This document shows positions 6,301-15,467 of a stretch of DNA of 39,008 bases, one piece after another. Location of the stretch: positions 3,712-42,719 of IMG/VR virus record IMGVR_UViG_3300037847_004035; one strand, written 5' to 3'. Within the stretch, counting starts at the first letter, position 1, and each line of letters opens with the position of its first letter. The stretch comes from a virus. The notes under the pieces are model-generated. The model was not told the DNA's origin and did no database searches. It saw only the letters and a program-made list of their open reading frames with translations. The position numbers and the translations under genes are program-made.

Positions 6301-8742
6301 ATGGCAAAAAACTATACTGGCGGGACAGACGAGAATATTAAGTATACAGGTTACAACTTTCCTAATCAGAAAGTATCAGACACAAAGAAAAATGACAAAT
6401 GGTACAAAAGATGTATCGACTTTGCAGAAGGACTTGTAGGAAGTAACGAATATTATAGAGGAGAGTTCGGAAACAAAACGGAAAACTACAATCTTAGAGC
6501 GAACATTATAGATGTACGTAACTTTGAGAAGTATATTAACCCAGCTCAATTAGATTTAGACAACTTTCCTGCTAAGTTCCAACACGTTGGTATAGGTAAT
6601 GCTAAGATTGATCTACTACTAGGAGACTACATTTCTAGAAAGAGAGAGTTTAAAGTATACATCTCTGGTAAAGATGAAGATTCTAACACTAGAAAGGAAG
6701 AAGAGCTAAAAGAGAAGCTGTTCGAGAAGACGCTAGCTATATTAGCTAAGAAGCCAGACGAGCAGACTGTACAGAAAGAGGTAGAGAAGATTAAGCAGTT
6801 TATGACTTATGACTACCAGGATCTTGCAGAGAAGACAGCCAACCTTATTTTAACAAGAGAGTACAAAGAGAACAACTTTGAGTTCTTATTCCGTAGAACT
6901 TTTGAAGATCTGCTAGTATCAGGAGAACAAGTTATTCAGTGTGATGTCCTAGGAGGCAGACCAGTAATGAGACGTATAGATCCTCGTAATGTCTTTACTA
7001 TGGGCGGAGGATCTTCGTTGTATTTACACGAGAGAGATATTATTGTAATCTATCAGTACAGATCTGTGGGCCAGATTATGGATGACTACTGGGATCATCT
7101 TACAGATAAAGATGTAAAGAAACTAGAAGAGCGTGACCAGTACTTGTCGGACTATCAGTCGGACTACTTCTTATCTAATAGAGGAGACTTAGCTAGTCTA
7201 GTAAACAATACGGATAGTATTACAGGTACAGATAAAGGATCAACAGCTGATGATACTATTAAGCTTATATCTCCTAACGTTATAGAGAAGTATGCTTTTG
7301 GCGGAGACTTTAATGAGAGAGGAGAGATTAGAGAAGTAACTGTATACTGGAGATCACGTCGTAAGATTGGTAAGCTTACATATATAGACGAGCTCGGCGA
7401 TGAGCAGATTACATATGTAAATGAATTCTACAAGCCGAAAGAAGAGCTCGGAGAGACTGTTAAATATATGTGGATTAACGAATGGCTTAGAGGTACTAAG
7501 CTAGGTCAAGACATTTATGTTAAGATGGAACCTGTGGCACACAGCTCAAAGTCAATGACTAATCTATCTTCAGGCACCCCGCCTGTCATTGGCATGAGCT
7601 GTAATACAAATGGGTATAAAGTACAATCTTGTATGGATCTACTTAAGCCTTTTGACTATGCCTATGATATAGGATTTTGGAAACGAGAGCTTGAGATTGC
7701 TACGTTTAAAGGAACAGCTACTGCGGTAAACACTGCGTTGATACCTTCTGGGTGGGACCCTGCAGAATGGTTGCAGTATACAGCAGTGGATAAGGTGATG
7801 TTCCTTGACCCAACTCAAGAAGTATTAAAGGGACCTGCTCAAGGTAAAGCGGCAGGTTCTTTTAATACCTTTATTACACAGGAGGTTTCTATGGGTGCTA
7901 ATACTACAGGTATCCAGATGTTAACTAACTACCTTGCTAACATCGAGGCTACCATGGGTAAGATTGCAGGAGTACAGGGAGCAAGAGAAGGGGAGATTGG
8001 TACTCGTGCAGCTGTAAGAAATGTACAAGCAGAGATAAGTCAGTTTGCTAAAGTAACAGAGCGTTGGTTCCAGCTTGACTCTGAGTTCCGTAGACTTGTA
8101 CTACATAAATATCTAGAAGCATGTAAGGTTGCCTATAAAGACAATCCACAACGTGGGTCTTTCTTACTTGATGATTTAGGACAACAGTTTGTACAACAGT
8201 ACAGCGAGTTCTCAGAAACAGAGTTTGATGTACACGTATCTGATTCTAATAATGATACTCAGCTATTTAATGACTTACGTCAATTAGCACAGGCTGCTAT
8301 ACAGAATGGTAATGCTCAGATTGCTGACCTGGTATCTATCTATACTTCTGGATCATCACAGAATATTGCACGTAAGCTTAAAGACTCTTCAGAACGTATG
8401 GCACAGCAGCAGAAAGAAATGCAGCAACAAGCACAGCAGTCAGCTCAGCAAATGAAGCAGATGGAGATGCAGGATAGCCAGGCTGAACGAGAGTTTAAGG
8501 CTATGGAGAAGCAGAAAGACAGAGAGTCTCAAGAACGTATAGCTGAGATGAGATCACAGGCTATGGCCTTGAGAGGAGATGCTGATAGAGATGGTATACC
8601 TGATTTACTAGAAGTTGAGAAAGCGAGACAAAAAGGTGTTCTTGATGCAAAGAAATTAGAATTAGAGAACAGAAAGCAGCTTGAAAAGGAAAGAAGTAAC
8701 CGTGCAAAAGAAGAATTGGCAAAAAATAAACAAAGTTCATAA
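6301..8742 (+). CDS. Portal protein
   Basis: The dodecameric ring at the capsid vertex through which DNA passes. At 813 residues it is in the range of large portals. The N-terminal KIDLLLGDYISRKREFKV stretch is of the type seen in Bacteroidota phage portals. The middle is mixed alpha/beta, with a long helical region around residues 540-660 (wing/crown). The C-terminal 130 residues form a Gln/Met/Glu-rich coiled coil. Within that tail is a 12-residue EF-hand-like loop, D760-x-D762-x-D764-G-x-x-D768-x-x-E771, which could bind calcium and is unusual in a portal. Position between terminase and scaffold supports the call. Confidence 0.85.
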   Translation: MAKNYTGGTDENIKYTGYNFPNQKVSDTKKNDKWYKRCIDFAEGLVGSNEYYRGEFGNKTENYNLRANIIDVRNFEKYINPAQLDLDNFPAKFQHVGIGNAKIDLLLGDYISRKREFKVYISGKDEDSNTRKEEELKEKLFEKTLAILAKKPDEQTVQKEVEKIKQFMTYDYQDLAEKTANLILTREYKENNFEFLFRRTFEDLLVSGEQVIQCDVLGGRPVMRRIDPRNVFTMGGGSSLYLHERDIIVIYQYRSVGQIMDDYWDHLTDKDVKKLEERDQYLSDYQSDYFLSNRGDLASLVNNTDSITGTDKGSTADDTIKLISPNVIEKYAFGGDFNERGEIREVTVYWRSRRKIGKLTYIDELGDEQITYVNEFYKPKEELGETVKYMWINEWLRGTKLGQDIYVKMEPVAHSSKSMTNLSSGTPPVIGMSCNTNGYKVQSCMDLLKPFDYAYDIGFWKRELEIATFKGTATAVNTALIPSGWDPAEWLQYTAVDKVMFLDPTQEVLKGPAQGKAAGSFNTFITQEVSMGANTTGIQMLTNYLANIEATMGKIAGVQGAREGEIGTRAAVRNVQAEISQFAKVTERWFQLDSEFRRLVLHKYLEACKVAYKDNPQRGSFLLDDLGQQFVQQYSEFSETEFDVHVSDSNNDTQLFNDLRQLAQAAIQNGNAQIADLVSIYTSGSSQNIARKLKDSSERMAQQQKEMQQQAQQSAQQMKQMEMQDSQAEREFKAMEKQKDRESQERIAEMRSQAMALRGDADRDGIPDLLEVEKARQKGVLDAKKLELENRKQLEKERSNRAKEELAKNKQSS

Positions 8743-8805
8743 GGAAAAACCATAGACCTTGAGAAAATCTGTGAAAACCTATTAGAAATTTTGTGATTAG
8801 TATAT

Positions 8806-8813
8806 TAATTTTG
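8806..8813 (+). promoter_or_regulatory. TAATTTTG element before scaffold gene
   Basis: An exact TAnnTTTG match in the 90-base gap after the portal gene, 20 bases before the next start. The surrounding bases (TTAATTTTGTAAAC) resemble those before the portal and capsid genes. The only close upstream TTG is 12 bases away, so the -33 element is poor. Confidence 0.3.
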
Positions 8814-8832
8814 TAAACGAATAAATAGAGCT

Positions 8833-9996
8833 ATGGCTAAAAATCCATTTGAAGGAGTACAATTGGTAACACCAAACACACCAACTGAAAACTCCGAACA
8901 ACCAACTACAGAGACTCCAAAAGAGGAGACTCCTGTAAAAGAAACAGCTCCCCCTCTAGGAGTCATAGACCTTTCAGGTCTAGAAGATGAGAGACCGTTC
9001 CTTGAAAAGGTTAGAAACGAAGAGTCTAACGATACCCCAGAAGCTCCTACAGCTACTGTAGGTGATACAAGTGATGAAGAGACTGATACAATATATTCAG
9101 CTCTTGTAAAAGAACTACAAGATAAGGGTATCTTAGAACTAGAAGATGGCGTAAGAATTGAAACAGCAGATGATCTTGCTGCTTTGTTTGATAAGACTCT
9201 TAATACTCGTCTTGAGGAAAACGTTACTGGATATGTACAGAATTTTTCAGGAGCAAAGAAAATGTTCCTAGAAATAGAAGATGCATTTGATGATGAGCTT
9301 ATGGCAATGAGAGTTGCTAGAGACATTGATTACTTTGATCGTGTAACTCCAGAAGTTTTAAAGCAAGAGAATATCCAAAAAGATATTTTAAGCAGATACC
9401 TTAAGATGAAAGGTCTTAACGATGCAGAGGTAAAAGAGAGCATCGATGAAGCAGTTGTTCTTGCTAAGCTAGAAGAGAAGGCACAGACAGCGTTGCCTCA
9501 GTTAAAAGCTCAAGCAAAACAATTTGTAGAAGTAAAGCGTAAAGAAAAAGAAGAACGTGCTCAGAGGATAGCCCAAAGAGACGAGGAATCTTTTAACTCG
9601 TTGATCAATTCTGTGGACGACATGAAAGAAATCCTACCAGGTATTGAGCTAACAACTCGTCATAAGAATGCTATGAAAAAAGCAATGACAGATATAGCTT
9701 ATACAGACCCTGAAACAGGAGCTCAGTTTACTGAGTTGGGACATAAACAAAATAGTAATCCCCAAGGATTTGAAAAACTAATTCAGTTCTACAACGTACT
9801 TGGTCTTTTCAATGCAGACAAAGAAGGAAACTTCAAGCCTGACATGAGTAAGCTAGTAAAGCTTACAGAAAAGCAAGTAAAGCGTAAGCTGGATGAACTA
9901 ATTCGTGAACAACAACAAACCTCTATACCGGGTCAAAAAAGTTCTGCTGGTACGAAGCTGAACCTTTCGTTCTGGGAAAATGCGTTTGGTGAGTAA
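8833..9996 (+). CDS. Probable capsid scaffolding protein, 387 aa
   Basis: No enzyme motif is visible. The first 90 residues are Pro/Thr/Glu-rich and disordered. Residues about 95-260 are strongly helical and charged, with a coiled coil (QAKQFVEVKRKEKEERAQ). The C-terminal 60 residues are basic and helical and end in an aromatic tail (FWENAFGE). An acidic, elongated, coiled-coil protein between portal and major capsid genes is the classic profile of a scaffold. It would guide capsid assembly and then leave or be degraded. Confidence 0.65.
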   Translation: MAKNPFEGVQLVTPNTPTENSEQPTTETPKEETPVKETAPPLGVIDLSGLEDERPFLEKVRNEESNDTPEAPTATVGDTSDEETDTIYSALVKELQDKGILELEDGVRIETADDLAALFDKTLNTRLEENVTGYVQNFSGAKKMFLEIEDAFDDELMAMRVARDIDYFDRVTPEVLKQENIQKDILSRYLKMKGLNDAEVKESIDEAVVLAKLEEKAQTALPQLKAQAKQFVEVKRKEKEERAQRIAQRDEESFNSLINSVDDMKEILPGIELTTRHKNAMKKAMTDIAYTDPETGAQFTELGHKQNSNPQGFEKLIQFYNVLGLFNADKEGNFKPDMSKLVKLTEKQVKRKLDELIREQQQTSIPGQKSSAGTKLNLSFWENAFGE

Positions 9997-10015
9997 ATAA
10001 ATAATTTAAATAACC

Positions 10016-10024
10016 TAATTTTTG
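10016..10024 (+). promoter_or_regulatory. TAATTTTTG element before capsid gene
   Basis: This resembles the TAnnTTTG elements before the portal and scaffold genes but has one extra T (TAATTTTTGTAAA). It lies five bases before the capsid ATG. If used as a promoter it would give a leaderless mRNA; it may instead be a translation signal, since A-rich start contexts are favoured in Bacteroidota. Confidence 0.25.
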
Positions 10025-10028
10025 TAAA

Positions 10029-11534
10029 ATGCAAAAACTTTTCAACACTCAACTTTATCGTCCCAAGGACTTTAAAGGTCTGATTGCTGACAATCACTTC
10101 TATGAGTTGTACCAGCAGAGACCTCAACTTCTTGATAAGGCGATCCAACAGATTTATCAGATGAACCTACAGGGTTCTATGGTGAACTTCGTTAACCGCT
10201 TCCCAGAAATGGAAGTAGATCTAGAAAATGGTTTCTACCAGTGGATGCTAAAAGGTCAAGAGGACAAGAACGTACCTCTTGTTGCTATTGAAGACGAAGC
10301 AGGTAACAACTTAACTTCAGGTACTCTTGGCGCAAACCGTCAAAGATTCCGTCTTGTATTCTCTGAGCCAATGTTCGAAAGAACTAACGTTCTTAAGGGA
10401 GAGACTGATGACTACCACTTCTTAGTAAAAGAAGTACATGAGGACGGAGGTCGTTTCGGCTACGAAGTAGAGCTTGTAAATGATGACCTTGCTGTTTCAT
10501 TTGTTATTGGAACTGACATCTCTATTGGAGATCGTTTCTCTAAGTTCTACGACCTAGTGCCAGGTACACTTTCTTACGAAGGTGCAGAGCCTTACTTTAC
10601 TTCTCCATTTAAGATGCAGAACCGTCTTTCTATGTGTAGAATGCAGTACAAGGTTCCTGGATCAAGCATTGAGAAGGGTCAGAATGAGCCACTAGAGTTC
10701 CCATTCATGTACAGAGGACAGACTGAGTCTGTATGGATTAACTACATTGACCTTGTAGTTATGTACCAAGCAGAGGAAATGATGGCTCGTGCTTCTTTAT
10801 ATGGTAAAAAGAACTGGACAGTTGACTCAGGATACTTGAACACTGACGACTTGAACGGATTTGAGATCGGTGCAGGTTCTGGTTTCTTCGAGCAGATTGC
10901 TCCAGCTAACCGTCACCTGTACAATACTTTCGATCTTGACTACTTGATGGAAGTTGCACTTGACATGTCTATCGGTAAGATTGGACGTGGCGACCGTCAC
11001 CTACATATTATTACTGGTGAGAGAGGTGCTATTGAAATCCACAAGCAGATCCAAGCTAAGGCTAACGGCGATTCTATCTACAGCAACGTAACTACAGGTA
11101 ACCCTGCATACGGAGCTGGTGCAGCTAACAATACTGGAGCAATCAACCCAATGAGCTTCGGATACCAGTTCGTAGAGTACAACTACTACAACGGTATCAA
11201 GCTAACTGTTGAGATTGCAGACTTTATGGACGATGATGTTTACTTCCCTAAGCGTCACCCAGAAGGAGCAGGTATTGCTGAGTCACACAGAATGATCGTT
11301 ATGGGCTTCGGTGAATCTTCAGAGGTTTACAGAGTACGTCCAAGAGGCCGTGATGATATCTACGCTTACATTGCTGGTTTACGTGATCCATTCACTGCAG
11401 GCGGTAAGGGTAAGACATCTCCTAAGATGGTATCTTCACCAATCGACGGTTACGAAGTACACTCAGCTAAGTTTGGAGGACTTGTAATGCAAGACCCAAC
11501 GAAGGTTCTTGACTTCCAACTTAACGTATCGTAA
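10029..11534 (+). CDS. Major capsid protein
   Basis: A 501-residue protein without signal peptide or enzyme motif, in the standard place after portal and scaffold. It has an N-terminal helix region (residues about 25-60), a beta-rich middle (E-loop and P-domain type), and a run of conserved-looking Gly/Arg motifs (GRGDRHLHIITGERGAIEI) near residue 320. The sequence and length are consistent with the HK97 fold, and loosely with crAss-like capsids. The gene uses a restricted codon set (TAC, AAG, GGT, CGT) as expected for the most abundant virion protein, and is followed at once by a strong terminator, so its mRNA may be kept short and abundant. Confidence 0.85.
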   Translation: MQKLFNTQLYRPKDFKGLIADNHFYELYQQRPQLLDKAIQQIYQMNLQGSMVNFVNRFPEMEVDLENGFYQWMLKGQEDKNVPLVAIEDEAGNNLTSGTLGANRQRFRLVFSEPMFERTNVLKGETDDYHFLVKEVHEDGGRFGYEVELVNDDLAVSFVIGTDISIGDRFSKFYDLVPGTLSYEGAEPYFTSPFKMQNRLSMCRMQYKVPGSSIEKGQNEPLEFPFMYRGQTESVWINYIDLVVMYQAEEMMARASLYGKKNWTVDSGYLNTDDLNGFEIGAGSGFFEQIAPANRHLYNTFDLDYLMEVALDMSIGKIGRGDRHLHIITGERGAIEIHKQIQAKANGDSIYSNVTTGNPAYGAGAANNTGAINPMSFGYQFVEYNYYNGIKLTVEIADFMDDDVYFPKRHPEGAGIAESHRMIVMGFGESSEVYRVRPRGRDDIYAYIAGLRDPFTAGGKGKTSPKMVSSPIDGYEVHSAKFGGLVMQDPTKVLDFQLNVS

Positions 11535-11548
11535 TTAATTTACTAATC

Positions 11549-11577
11549 GGAGGGGGGCGCAAAATCCCCCTCCTTTT
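11549..11577 (+). terminator. Strong terminator after capsid gene
   Basis: GGAGGGGG (11549-11556) pairs perfectly with CCCCCTCC (11566-11573) around a nine-base loop, followed by TTTT. It lies 15 bases after the capsid stop codon. The following genes must be transcribed by read-through or from a new promoter. Confidence 0.85.
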
Positions 11578-11592
11578 AAACTTTTTGCAATC

Positions 11593-11883
11593 ATGGGAAT
11601 GCATGGAAAGAAGCCGATGAAAAAAGGCGGCAAAAAAATGATGGCTGGCGGCACTGGTAAGAAAGCTAAAGTACTGAAACCAGGCGGCGGTCTATATAAA
11701 ATGATGGCAGGTGGTACAATGAAAAAAGCTACCCAAGCTGACATTACTAAGGCAATGGGCGGAGCTAATAAGAAGCCTAATGCTGGAGCAGTACGTATGG
11801 CTAAAGGTATCCTTAAGAAAGCAGGTATGAAAGCAGTCCCTGCAGCTTACGGTGCAAAGGTTATGCGTAAGAAGAAAAAATAA
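11593..11883 (+). CDS. Small very basic Gly/Lys protein, 96 aa
   Basis: About a quarter of the residues are Lys, with many Gly, Met and Ala and few acidic residues. Internal repetition is clear: KKMMAGGT occurs early and YKMMAGGT again about 25 residues on. No fold is predicted. Such proteins may coat or condense packaged DNA or act as minor head proteins. It follows the capsid terminator directly and precedes connector-type genes. TTTTTGCAATC just before the ATG resembles the motif ahead of the other head genes. Confidence 0.7.
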   Translation: MGMHGKKPMKKGGKKMMAGGTGKKAKVLKPGGGLYKMMAGGTMKKATQADITKAMGGANKKPNAGAVRMAKGILKKAGMKAVPAAYGAKVMRKKKK

Positions 11884-11909
11884 TTTGTTAAACAAAAGAA
11901 TAGAGTAAA

Positions 11910-12839
11910 ATGTCGTTTAATCACCCTTATTTAAAAGATAAGATCATTGATGTCAAGCCTGTAGAGGCAGGGCAGAAATGGAAAGGAATTGTATCTAACT
12001 ATAGAGAGAAGGAGAATGATCCCTTCTTGTTCAAGAAAGTAGTTAAATCATTCGAACTTCCACTAAACTCAGCTGCCAAAGGCGGAGGAGTAGCAGTTGT
12101 TATGGATTCTGTAAAGAAGTCTGTATGTCCAGATTTTATGGACGACGATGGAAATCCAGAAGAATTAACAGAACAAGAGTACTTTGAAAAGATTGTAGGT
12201 ACTTCTCTAAATCCATATTTACCAAAGGAGACAAACTTTTGGAGATCTGATTCTAGAGCAAGAGTACAGATCAGAGATGCACGTTTGCGTTTAGATCTTA
12301 AGAATCCTATGGACATGTTAAAGTACAAGATTCTATCTGCTAATGAGTCGAAGTTTGCAGCATCTCCTCAAGCGTACCGTACAGTTCGTAGAGCTAGCTA
12401 CGAGTATGTGTTTACTAATGTAGATGAGATGAGAGATGAAACACTAGAACGTCTAGAACTAGAAGCAAAAGCATACGCACTGTTTGATTCAGTATGTAGG
12501 TCTGATTCTGATATGAGAGACTTCTTAAGAGTGGCAGGTAAGTCACCTTCTGAGGCTTCAACTACTAAGCAGTTAAAAGCTAGCGTAGGTAAGTTGATGG
12601 AAGATGATAGAGCAACTTTTGTTCAGATTTTAGATGATCCACTTTATGATGATAAGCTATTTATTGCTGATGCACGTAGAGCTGGTAACCTAGAGTTAAA
12701 GAGAAATATCTACTCGCTTGATTCAGGCGTAGAGCTAGGTACATTATCTGATACTATTCATTGGTTCAACCGTGAGGAAAACCAAGAGACTAGACTCAGA
12801 GTTCAAGCAATGATTGATCAACTTAGAGAAGTAGAATAA
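11910..12839 (+). CDS. Virion protein, unknown, 309 aa
   Basis: A soluble, mostly helical protein with no motif I can name. Residues about 20-110 contain beta-rich and acidic sections; residues 120-309 are charged helices (RARVQIRDARLRLDL; ETLERLELEAKAYALF). It follows the capsid region and overlaps the next gene by one base (TAATG), so the two are probably translated together. Position suggests a head-completion, cargo or connector protein. Confidence 0.65.
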   Translation: MSFNHPYLKDKIIDVKPVEAGQKWKGIVSNYREKENDPFLFKKVVKSFELPLNSAAKGGGVAVVMDSVKKSVCPDFMDDDGNPEELTEQEYFEKIVGTSLNPYLPKETNFWRSDSRARVQIRDARLRLDLKNPMDMLKYKILSANESKFAASPQAYRTVRRASYEYVFTNVDEMRDETLERLELEAKAYALFDSVCRSDSDMRDFLRVAGKSPSEASTTKQLKASVGKLMEDDRATFVQILDDPLYDDKLFIADARRAGNLELKRNIYSLDSGVELGTLSDTIHWFNREENQETRLRVQAMIDQLREVE

Positions 12840-13555
12840 TGACAGCTAACGAAATGGCAGACAAGTTAGAGCTCCTATTAGATAGGGCAAATGCATTTGG
12901 TTCCCCTGGGTACACAGATGCAGAGCTTTCGTCTATCCTTTCGTCAGCACAAATTCAGTATACAAAAAGGTTTTATAACTATAAGAATAACGCCCATCAA
13001 ACTGGATTTGAAGAAACAGAAGCAAGAGGTCAAGGACTCAGCGCCTTAATACAAGACTCTGGGGCCTTGACTGTTTCTGCTTCACAAGTAGGAGTGTTAC
13101 CTAACGGAACGTTCTTTGACTTACCAGATGACTTTATGTTCACTATATATGAACTTGTAGAGATTAGTCGACCTGATTGCACAGGAAATGCAGAAGCAGG
13201 AGTTCGAGTAGTATCTCATGATGAATACAGCAAGTTTAAAGGCAATCCGTACAAGAGACCAGTTGCTGACAACTTAGGAGCATCAGTGTTCAGAATGTAT
13301 TTCAACGCTGACAATGGTCCTAAGCGACATGAAGTTTTAACTGACGGCAGTTTTGCCGTTACCTCGTATAGAATGAGATATCTCAAAAACCCGGTAGACA
13401 TCGAAGTAAACAGAGCTGACCCAGGAGGTCAGGTCGACTCGGAGCTAGATGATTTTACCCATGAAGTCATTGTTGACTTGGCGAGGGACCTAATGCTAGA
13501 AACTGTTAAAGAACAGAAGACAGATTTGGAAATCGACATAGAGAACTTTGAATAA
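12839..13555 (+). CDS. Head-tail connector (ring) protein candidate, 238 aa
   Basis: The N-terminal helices (residues 1-55) are followed by a beta region with LPDDFMFTIYELVEIS and then VVSHDEYSKFKGNPYKRP. This is the type of sequence I associate with the ring/adaptor proteins of crAss-like and related short-tailed phages, which sit under the portal. The C-terminal helix (residues 200-238) ends in an acidic tail. The start codon overlaps the previous stop. The assignment rests on motif memory and gene order. Confidence 0.55.
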   Translation: MTANEMADKLELLLDRANAFGSPGYTDAELSSILSSAQIQYTKRFYNYKNNAHQTGFEETEARGQGLSALIQDSGALTVSASQVGVLPNGTFFDLPDDFMFTIYELVEISRPDCTGNAEAGVRVVSHDEYSKFKGNPYKRPVADNLGASVFRMYFNADNGPKRHEVLTDGSFAVTSYRMRYLKNPVDIEVNRADPGGQVDSELDDFTHEVIVDLARDLMLETVKEQKTDLEIDIENFE

Positions 13556-13593
13556 TAATTTTTTTTTTAACATATAAATAATTTTTAAGTACC

Positions 13594-14988
13594 ATGATGT
13601 ACACTAATAACAACAACAATTTCTTCGCATTTGTGTGTAGAAATCAGGCTGTAGCAGAAAAGGCGGACGGAACGCTTATTGATGCAGCCGGCGATCTGAC
13701 TGATGGAGAGGTAGTTTTGGTAAACCGCCATAACGAAGCTCTTAACCCAGCAGCTGCTATTTCGGGAACTACTCAGTTTAAGATTGTTACTCGTGCGGGC
13801 GGTAGACTTTACAGCTCTCCGATTATCAACTTTGCTGATTGTACTATTACTTCAGGACTAGCAGCTAACCAAGTTCAGCAGGTAACTAATATCGGCGGAA
13901 CTACTGCTGGAACTGGAGGATACCTTCTTCCAAATGTAGCTTCTGATGACACATTAGCTGCTGCTGAGGTAGGAAATAGCTTCTATGTTCTTATCGAAAA
14001 GCAAGACAATGATGAGGCTAACCGTATGGGGTATGCTCCAGCAATTACTGCTCAAGTAAAACTGAAAGATACTAGTGGAGACTCTGGCTTTACTTTTACT
14101 AATGCAGAGGAGATTCAAGTAAACCTAGGCGCTCAACTTCGTGAGGCTATTGCTAAGAACGATGCTCTTGAGGTTGATGGCCCTTCAACTGCAGGTTCTA
14201 AGTATGTACGTGCTAAAGTTGTAGCTAACGTTGCTACTCAAGCAAACATTACTGGTGGAGCAAACAATGCAACACTTACTTTTGGATCTAAGACTGTAAC
14301 TACTTCTGCTAACTGTGTAGCTGGTATTGTAGCAGCTGACTACTTAAATGTAGCTGGTGACCTTTACAAGCTTGCTTCTGATCCTGGTACAGGAACTACT
14401 ATTACTCTAGAAGATCCTTACAGAGGTCCATCAGAAACTCTTGTTACTGGTACTGGAGCTGCTCAAGTTGGATTTAGCACTCAAGCTCAAGTTCAGGCGG
14501 CAACTCATATCGGTGTTCAGCTTGAAGGTCAAGCTCAGCACAACTTTGATGTAGCTAGAGATAGAATTTATTCAGCTTCTCGTTTCAATGTTCGTTTTGC
14601 AAAAGATGGAGAAAACGTTGGAGCTACTATCACTAGAACAACTGCTGCTGATGAAGGACTAGGTGAATTTGAACAGGTTGCTTCACAAGAGTACCAGTCA
14701 TTTGGTCAACTAGGTCAGCGTTGGGTATCTGATATTCCAGGGCAGACTAGGGAGCAGAATGCTAGAGACTCTAGAGTCTATGGTCTAATTGCAATCAGAG
14801 AGATTACTACTAAAAACAATGCTTTAATTGGCTCTAATGTTGGTAAAAATACTTACCACATCTGGATGGAGTTAAGTTCTGCTGTTGCTGCTTCTGGTAC
14901 ACTAGAAACATCTGCTGATACGCAGGATGCTCTACTTACTCAGTTAGGCGTTACTGCATCAACTGTAGCTGCATCAGGTCAAGCATAA
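13594..14988 (+). CDS. Beta-rich virion protein, 464 aa
   Basis: Rich in Ala, Thr, Gly, Val and Asn, with no signal peptide, helices or enzyme motif; it reads as repeated beta strands and loops. It starts MMYTNNNNNF, and either of two adjacent ATGs could be used. It could be a major head decoration, tail or capsid-associated protein. Its codon choice resembles that of the capsid gene, and it ends close to a strong terminator, which suggests high expression. I cannot name the family. Confidence 0.6.
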   Translation: MMYTNNNNNFFAFVCRNQAVAEKADGTLIDAAGDLTDGEVVLVNRHNEALNPAAAISGTTQFKIVTRAGGRLYSSPIINFADCTITSGLAANQVQQVTNIGGTTAGTGGYLLPNVASDDTLAAAEVGNSFYVLIEKQDNDEANRMGYAPAITAQVKLKDTSGDSGFTFTNAEEIQVNLGAQLREAIAKNDALEVDGPSTAGSKYVRAKVVANVATQANITGGANNATLTFGSKTVTTSANCVAGIVAADYLNVAGDLYKLASDPGTGTTITLEDPYRGPSETLVTGTGAAQVGFSTQAQVQAATHIGVQLEGQAQHNFDVARDRIYSASRFNVRFAKDGENVGATITRTTAADEGLGEFEQVASQEYQSFGQLGQRWVSDIPGQTREQNARDSRVYGLIAIREITTKNNALIGSNVGKNTYHIWMELSSAVAASGTLETSADTQDALLTQLGVTASTVAASGQA

Positions 14989-15004
14989 TAACGTAAACTA
15001 AAGT

Positions 15005-15026
15005 CTTGAGGTAGCAATATCTCAAG
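15005..15026. other. Short inverted repeat before terminator
   Basis: CTTGAG (15005-15010) and CTCAAG (15021-15026) form a six-base inverted repeat with a ten-base spacer, in the 99-base gap after the 464-aa gene. It may help protect the 3' end of the transcript that ends at the next hairpin. Confidence 0.35.
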
Positions 15027-15046
15027 CTCTAGCTCTTTTGTTTACT

Positions 15047-15075
15047 GGGGGAGGGGATACTCCTCTCCCCCTTTT
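15047..15075 (+). terminator. Strong terminator after 464-aa gene
   Basis: A ten-base-pair G-rich stem (15047-15056 with 15062-15071, one G-U wobble) with a five-base loop is followed by TTTT. It closes the second head-gene unit. I found no comparable terminator from here to the right edge, so the remaining 24 kb may be one long transcription unit. Confidence 0.85.
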
Positions 15076-15087
15076 ACAATTAAAACC

Positions 15088-15465
15088 ATGAGTACAAATA
15101 AAAAAACTATCCCAACGAGACATCAGGTTATTGACCGCAGTCTCCAGCAAAAACAAGTAGATAAAGCAGATGTTGCTCTTGGACAAGAGGGTTGCGTTTT
15201 CGTTGAAACAACTGGAGCGGTTACACCTCCAACAGGTAAAGTATTCGTAGCTATATCATTCTTAGCTGACGCAAAGCTTTCAGCTTTAGTAGCTGAGTCT
15301 ACAAAGTTCTTAAGCACATCAGCCGGCGGCGATGGCGGAGGAACTGACGCACTTACTGCTGATAATGTATTCCCTAAAGGATTTACTTTATACGGTAGGT
15401 TTACTTCATTCACCCCTAACGATGCTCTTAGTTCAGCAGGTATCGTTGCATATGTAGGAGATTAA
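15088..15465 (+). CDS. Small virion protein, paralog A, 125 aa
   Basis: The N-terminal 30 residues are polar (MSTNKKTIPTRHQVIDR). The rest is a beta domain ending in FPKGFTLYGRFTSF and then IVAYVGD. The same end pattern (PKG-hydrophobic-x-G-x-FT ... AY) closes the next gene, so the two are paralogs from tandem duplication. This short domain is one I associate with marine phage virion proteins such as decoration or fibre-base proteins. No signal peptide or membrane segment is present. Confidence 0.6.
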   Translation: MSTNKKTIPTRHQVIDRSLQQKQVDKADVALGQEGCVFVETTGAVTPPTGKVFVAISFLADAKLSALVAESTKFLSTSAGGDGGGTDALTADNVFPKGFTLYGRFTSFTPNDALSSAGIVAYVGD

Positions 15466-15467
15466 TC

